Origin: Nitrospinota bacterium
GTDB taxonomy: Bacteria; Nitrospinota; Nitrospinia; Nitrospinales; Nitrospinaceae
Direction of reading: 5' to 3'
Assembly (NCBI GenBank): GCA_027298165.1
Contig: JAPUGN010000110.1
Span: 1 to 6,833 of the forward strand
DNA: 6,833 nt
A program made the translations under genes and the position numbers. This document shows positions 5,495-6,833 of the stretch, piece after piece. The notes under the pieces are model-generated. The model ran no database searches. It was not told where the DNA came from and worked only from the letters and a program-made list of their open reading frames with translations. The stretch's first letter is position 1. Every line of letters begins with the position of its first letter.

Positions 5495-6833
5495 CGGCTT
5501 TTACGGTACTTCAGGGAGTGAGCTATAAACTCGCGGAACAAGGGATGAGGTTCCATGGGAGATGATTTGAATTCGGGATGAAATTGCCCGGCAAGAAACC
5601 AGGGATGGTCAGCCAGTTCGATGATTTCAACCAAGTTGCCGCTCGGTGAAATTCCGCTGATCCTCATTCCCGCCTCTTCCAGCTGAAACCGGTATTTGTT
5701 GTTGAATTCGTAACGGTGGCGGTGGCGTTCATTGATTTCCCGGTCGCCATACGCGGCATAGGCAATGGATCCCTTCCGCAACTGGCAGGGATACTGGCCC
5801 AGGCGCATGGTCCCGCCCTTGGTGCCGTTGACCTCCTGATCGTGCATCAGGTCGATGATGGGATGCGGCGTATCCGGCTTGAATTCGGCGCTGTCCGCAC
5901 CGTCGAGCTTGGCCATATTTCGGGCAAAGTCAACCACCGCCGAATGCATGCCCAGGCAGATTCCCAGGTAAGGCACTTTGTTCTCGCGTGCAAATCCCGC
6001 CGCTTTCACCTTGCCCTCAAACCCCCGGTCGCCAAAACCTCCCGGCACCAGAACACCGTCGCATTCCTTTAAAATTTCGGTCCCGTTTTCTTTCTCCAAA
6101 TCTTCGGCCGACACCCATTTCAAATTGACCTTCACTCGGTTGCTCACGCCACCATGGACCAGGGCCTCTATCAGGCTTTTGTAGGATTCCTTGAACTCAA
6201 TATATTTTCCAACCAGCGCAATATCGACTTCGCCTTCCGGTTTTTCCAGATATTTATTGATCGTTTCCCATTGGCTGAGATCGGGTTGCACTCCGGGCAT
6301 GCCCAGTTTTTCGAGGATGATCCGGCTCAAACCTTCATGATGCAGATTGAGCGGCACCTGATAAATGGATGTGGCGTCCATAGCGGTAATCACCGAATCC
6401 ACATCCAGATTACAAAACAGCGCGATTTTACTTTTGATTTCCTTGGAAACGTGCTGTTCGGAGCGGCAGAGAAGAACATCCGGTTGAATACCGATCTCTC
6501 TCAATTTTTGTACGCTGTGCTGGGTGGGTTTGGTTTTCAGTTCATCGGCGGTTTTGATATAAAGCAGGGGGGTCAGGTGGACGTAAATCACATTTTTGGG
6601 ATTGTTGTCGAAGCGAAACTGCCGGATCGCCTCCAGAAAAGGCAGGCTCTCAATATCGCCCACGGTACCCCCGATTTCACAAATGACCACATCCACGCCG
6701 TCGCTCACCGCCCGAATGCGGGATTTGATTTCGTCAGTTATGTGGGGGATCACCTGCACCGTCGCTCCCAGAAACTCGCCCCGGCGCTCTTTTTCGATCA
6801 CATCATTGTAAATGCGGCCGGCGGTCACATTAT
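5491..6833 (-). CDS. pyrG: CTP synthase (N-terminus outside window)
   Basis: This enzyme makes CTP from UTP, ATP and glutamine, the last step of pyrimidine nucleotide synthesis in the cytoplasm. About 446 residues are visible of the usual 535-550, and the roughly 85-100 missing ones carry the P-loop of the amidoligase domain. The frame stays open to the window edge (NVTAGRIY), so the GTG at 6828-6826 is an internal Val. Residues below are numbered from that Val. Visible amidoligase motifs are GATVQVIPHIT (21-31), EIGGTVGDIESLPFLEAIRQ (51-70) and KTKPTQHSV (98-106). The class I glutaminase domain has GGFGDRG, the nucleophile C291 in YLGICLGM, and the H417/E419 pair in FHPEF. Two oddities are noted: His295 stands where the family has Gln (CLGMQ), and the strand usually reading LTLxPY reads LTPLLY (85-90). 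Otherwise the protein looks complete and functional. Confidence 0.97.
   Translation of the reverse strand, partial: NVTAGRIYNDVIEKERRGEFLGATVQVIPHITDEIKSRIRAVSDGVDVVICEIGGTVGDIESLPFLEAIRQFRFDNNPKNVIYVHLTPLLYIKTADELKTKPTQHSVQKLREIGIQPDVLLCRSEQHVSKEIKSKIALFCNLDVDSVITAMDATSIYQVPLNLHHEGLSRIILEKLGMPGVQPDLSQWETINKYLEKPEGEVDIALVGKYIEFKESYKSLIEALVHGGVSNRVKVNLKWVSAEDLEKENGTEILKECDGVLVPGGFGDRGFEGKVKAAGFARENKVPYLGICLGMHSAVVDFARNMAKLDGADSAEFKPDTPHPIIDLMHDQEVNGTKGGTMRLGQYPCQLRKGSIAYAAYGDREINERHRHRYEFNNKYRFQLEEAGMRISGISPSGNLVEIIELADHPWFLAGQFHPEFKSSPMEPHPLFREFIAHSLKYRKSR

Noticed and set aside
6826..6828. GTG as the start of CTP synthase
   Set aside because: The frame continues open to the window edge and the sequence aligns to the middle of the amidoligase domain, so this GTG is an internal Val and the gene is only cut by the window.

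Overview
The window carries seven protein-coding genes, with no RNA gene, mobile element or CRISPR array that I can support. The likely source is a Gram-negative bacterium. It has an LPS-export permease of the LptF/LptG family, an exported c-type cytochrome, and a radical-SAM lipoyl synthase. The mix of genes and the protein style would fit a Nitrospinota- or deltaproteobacteria-like lineage, but that is a guess from gene content and no 16S or marker comparison was possible.

Layout. Positions 1-381 (+) hold the C-terminal third or so of a proline dehydrogenase whose start lies outside the window. It is followed 30 nt later by a GT4-type glycosyltransferase (412-1557, +), which ends tail-to-tail with lipoyl synthase lipA (1554-2441, -). 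A 135-bp divergent intergenic region (2442-2576) separates lipA from an LptF-type permease (2577-3797, +). Its central AT-rich element can be read as a -10 box on both strands. A two-CBS-domain protein (3826-4278, +) follows 28 nt after the permease. After a 103-bp AT-rich gap with a -10-like box and a 13-nt palindrome comes an exported protein made of two tandem Tll0287-like (DUF3365) haem domains (4382-5494, +). That gene again ends tail-to-tail with CTP synthase pyrG (5491 to the window edge, -), whose N-terminus is outside the window.

Functional picture. Most genes are housekeeping or envelope genes: proline catabolism, glycan synthesis, lipoate assembly, LPS transport and CTP synthesis. 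The least ordinary is the tandem dihaem cytochrome. Its two halves align without a gap at an offset of exactly 172 residues, are about half identical, and each has a CXXCH motif. Other points of note are a His where CTP synthases normally have Gln in the glutaminase CLGMQ motif, two convergent gene pairs that both interlock their stop codons in the same TTAA, and the symmetric divergent promoter candidate between lipA and lptF. I see no evidence for a wholly new multi-gene system. The dihaem protein, with its own putative operator and the neighbouring CBS protein, is the best candidate for under-described biology.
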